A stretch of DNA of 64,000 nucleotides from Chloracidobacterium sp. (lineage in GTDB: Bacteria; Acidobacteriota; Blastocatellia; Pyrinomonadales; Pyrinomonadaceae), in the NCBI GenBank assembly GCA_016715795.1, contig JADJXP010000002.1, forward strand, positions 930,001-994,000, in the 5' to 3' direction. A model generated the notes under the pieces. It was not told the origin of the DNA, ran no database searches, and saw only the letters and a list, made by a program, of their open reading frames with translations. Shown piece by piece: positions 62,413 through 64,000 of the stretch. How positions within the stretch are numbered: the first letter of the stretch is position 1; each line of letters starts with the position of its first letter. The position numbers were made by a program, and so were the translations under genes.

Positions 62413-62715
62413 GGCATGGTTTATATTTATGAGATAAATTAGACTGTAAGTGCCATAGTAGGAATAATTCTAAACACTAAGGTCACCACGTCCTGGATCT
62501 TCTTAAAGTTGATAACGGTTGGTGATGTCGTGAGATGAATTGAGACTCACATACTTCCCTCAAATTTATTTAACTAGTATTATAAATCTAGGTTATTTTC
62601 TGCGAAAACCCTGTGAACAGTCTAGAAACAAAGTGGGGAACGATTCATTCGGTAGTTGATTTTATACTTCGAGAAAGGGACGAGCAGACCATGAACAGCG
62701 ATAAGCTCGACAATT
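62413..62715. promoter_or_regulatory. Divergent region between abiE and the helicase gene
   Basis: About 300 nt without a supportable gene. Near the antitoxin start AACCCATG-ACAAGG-CATGGTT forms an inverted repeat, a candidate AbiEi operator, followed by AT-rich DNA. Confidence 0.35.
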
Positions 62716-64000
62716 ATGGACATTGCTCCCTTATTTCAGAGTACTGCGAACACAGATCAGCAGAAGGCGATTCGGCATACGACCGGGCCAGTGCTGATAA
62801 TTGCTGGCCCCGGCTCGGGTAAAACGTTCACACTTGTCGAGCGCGTTGTTTATCTTATTTCGAATCACAATGTCTCGCCGGACAAGCTCCTAATTCTCAC
62901 ATTCACTGACAAAGCGGCCGCCGAACTACGAACCCGCATATCAAATCGCCTCACAGGGATGAACATCAGGTTCAATCTCAACGAGATGTATCTCGGCACG
63001 TTTCATTCGATCTGTCTCCGTATCCTGGAAGAATTCCGCGAATTCACCCGTCTCAGAAGGAACTATTCCTTGATGGACGAATTCGACCAGCAGTATTTCG
63101 TATATCAAAAGCAGAAGAAGTTCGAAGCGATAGATAACCTTGAGCTAGTTGTCGGAGATCCTGGTAGAACGTCGTCGTGGGCCTTGTCGGACAGGCTTCT
63201 CAACTGGATCAATAAGGTATCTGAAGAGGCCATCGATCCTAACGAACTCGTAAGATCGCATCACCCTGAGATCAAGGCACTCGGTGAAGCGTGCAATCTC
63301 TATCAGCAGCTATTAGCTGAAGAGAATGCTCTGGATTTTTCAACTATTCAGTTCGAGACCCTCAACCTTCTCCGAAGCCACGGATCGATCAAACAAACTC
63401 TCCGAGAACGATTCGAATACGTGATGGTGGACGAGTATCAGGACACCAACACGATTCAGGAGCTAATTCTCCGAGAGATCACCGGCGATAATCCAAATCT
63501 TTGCGTGGTCGGCGATGACGATCAAGGACTTTACCGCTTTAGAGGAGCGTCGATCCGAAACATCCTTCAGTTCCGAGATCAGTTCTCCGAAGGTTGCGCG
63601 GAGGTGACGCTTTCGACGAACTACCGTTCGCATCCCGACATTGTTCATCGTTACGACACCTGGATGGGAGGCCATTTCTGAGATCATCACGGTTCGGTCT
63701 TTCGACTTGAGAAAACGATAGAGCCGAGACGTGACAAACAGTTTCCTGAGACGGCAACCGCGCTGCGAGTTTCGGCTCACTCCCCGGAGGCCTGGCACAA
63801 TGAGGTGCTCGATGTAATCAACACTCTTCGCGAGAAAGGCGGCCTCCAAGATTTGAATCAGATCGCGTTTCTGTTCCGATCAGTCAAGAATGACAAGGCA
63901 GTCGCCCTGGCCGAATTCCTTGAAGAAAGCGGCATTCCGGTCTACTCGCCGAGGTCGAATATGTTTTTTGACCGGGAAGAGATCCGGCTGATGCTCGGGG
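62716..64000 (+). pseudogene. UvrD/PcrA-type helicase, in-frame TGA, 3' end outside window
   Basis: Superfamily 1 helicase motifs in order: Q-motif NTDQQKAIRHTTGPVL, Walker A AGPGSGKTFT, Ia LTFTDKAAAELR, II MVDEYQDTN, III VVGDDDQGLYRFRGA, IV STNYRSHPDIV. At 63679-63681 an in-frame TGA follows WMGGHF; the same frame then continues open (DHHGSVFRLEKTIEPRRDKQ ... IPVYSPRSNMFF) to the window end, as expected for the family. So this is a nonsense change, not a frameshift. As it stands a 321-residue N-terminal fragment would be made. Confidence 0.85.

Noticed and set aside
1..64000. CRISPR arrays, tRNA and rRNA genes
   Set aside because: No regularly spaced direct repeats of 25-40 bp and no tRNA or rRNA signatures were seen on either strand.

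Overview
The window (no rRNA, no tRNA, no CRISPR seen) looks like a mobile or plasmid-like accessory region of a Gram-negative bacterium. Acidobacteriota is my best guess: a sigma/anti-sigma/S9-peptidase/CHAT operon, lipoprotein signals, moderate GC and the style of the small secreted proteins fit, but no marker gene is present, so this is inference.

Layout. 1-6.8 kb: start of a small HTH gene, then a leftward operon encoding an ECF-like sigma factor, a zinc-finger anti-sigma factor, an S9 peptidase, a small Cys-rich exported protein and a TPR-CHAT protein. 7-16.1 kb: rightward plasmid-type genes: a sensorless sigma-54 activator, two ssb genes, RNase HI, an RHH protein, a MobC-like protein and a relaxase. 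A 21-bp repeat (GTGGTGCAWAAATCATCCA) sits before the HTH gene and before both ssb genes. 16.1-48.6 kb: a block flanked by two inverted copies of one IS3-family element. All its genes run leftward in four transcription units: (TU1) ABC uptake transporter, methyltransferase, histidine kinase and two giant response regulators; (TU2) small protein, DUF4407 protein, RodA/FtsW-penicillin-binding-protein chimera, unknown; (TU3) membrane protein, small protein, ClpB-like ATPase; (TU4) CHAP protein, secreted proteins, Lar-like zinc ribbon, DUF1810-PP2C phosphatase. 48.6-52.8 kb: a FecBCD-type siderophore/cobalamin ABC transporter whose permease gene is split by a second IS. 54.9-60.7 kb: a ThiF (PRTRC-type), DUF2958, AAA+ (Ycf46-like), DUF1257, DUF2997 and radical-SAM module. 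60.7-64 kb: an AbiE toxin-antitoxin pair and a UvrD-like helicase, both with disabling lesions.

Main inferences. (1) The 16-48 kb block has been inverted by recombination between the two IS copies: joining the outer left flank (ACGG) to the inner flank of the other copy (ACGG) restores a 4-bp target duplication and one open frame of about 750 codons directly downstream of the relaxase. Before the inversion all cargo ran in the same direction as the mobilisation genes. (2) Each of the four transcription units in the block starts with CAAACTGACAC followed exactly 22 nt later by a -10-like hexamer (five sites, TU2 having two), and TU1-TU3 end in hairpins. The block therefore behaves as one regulon, plausibly driven by its own kinase and response regulators, whose outputs are envelope proteins (SEDS-PBP, CHAP, PP2C, DUF4407, ClpB-like). 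I regard it as the best candidate for an undescribed system. (3) The region is decaying: six IS copies are present, and the ClpB-like gene (twice), the permease gene, the mobilisation gene and probably the thiF gene are interrupted; the interrupted genes with intact duplications can be rebuilt exactly by removing the IS and one duplication.
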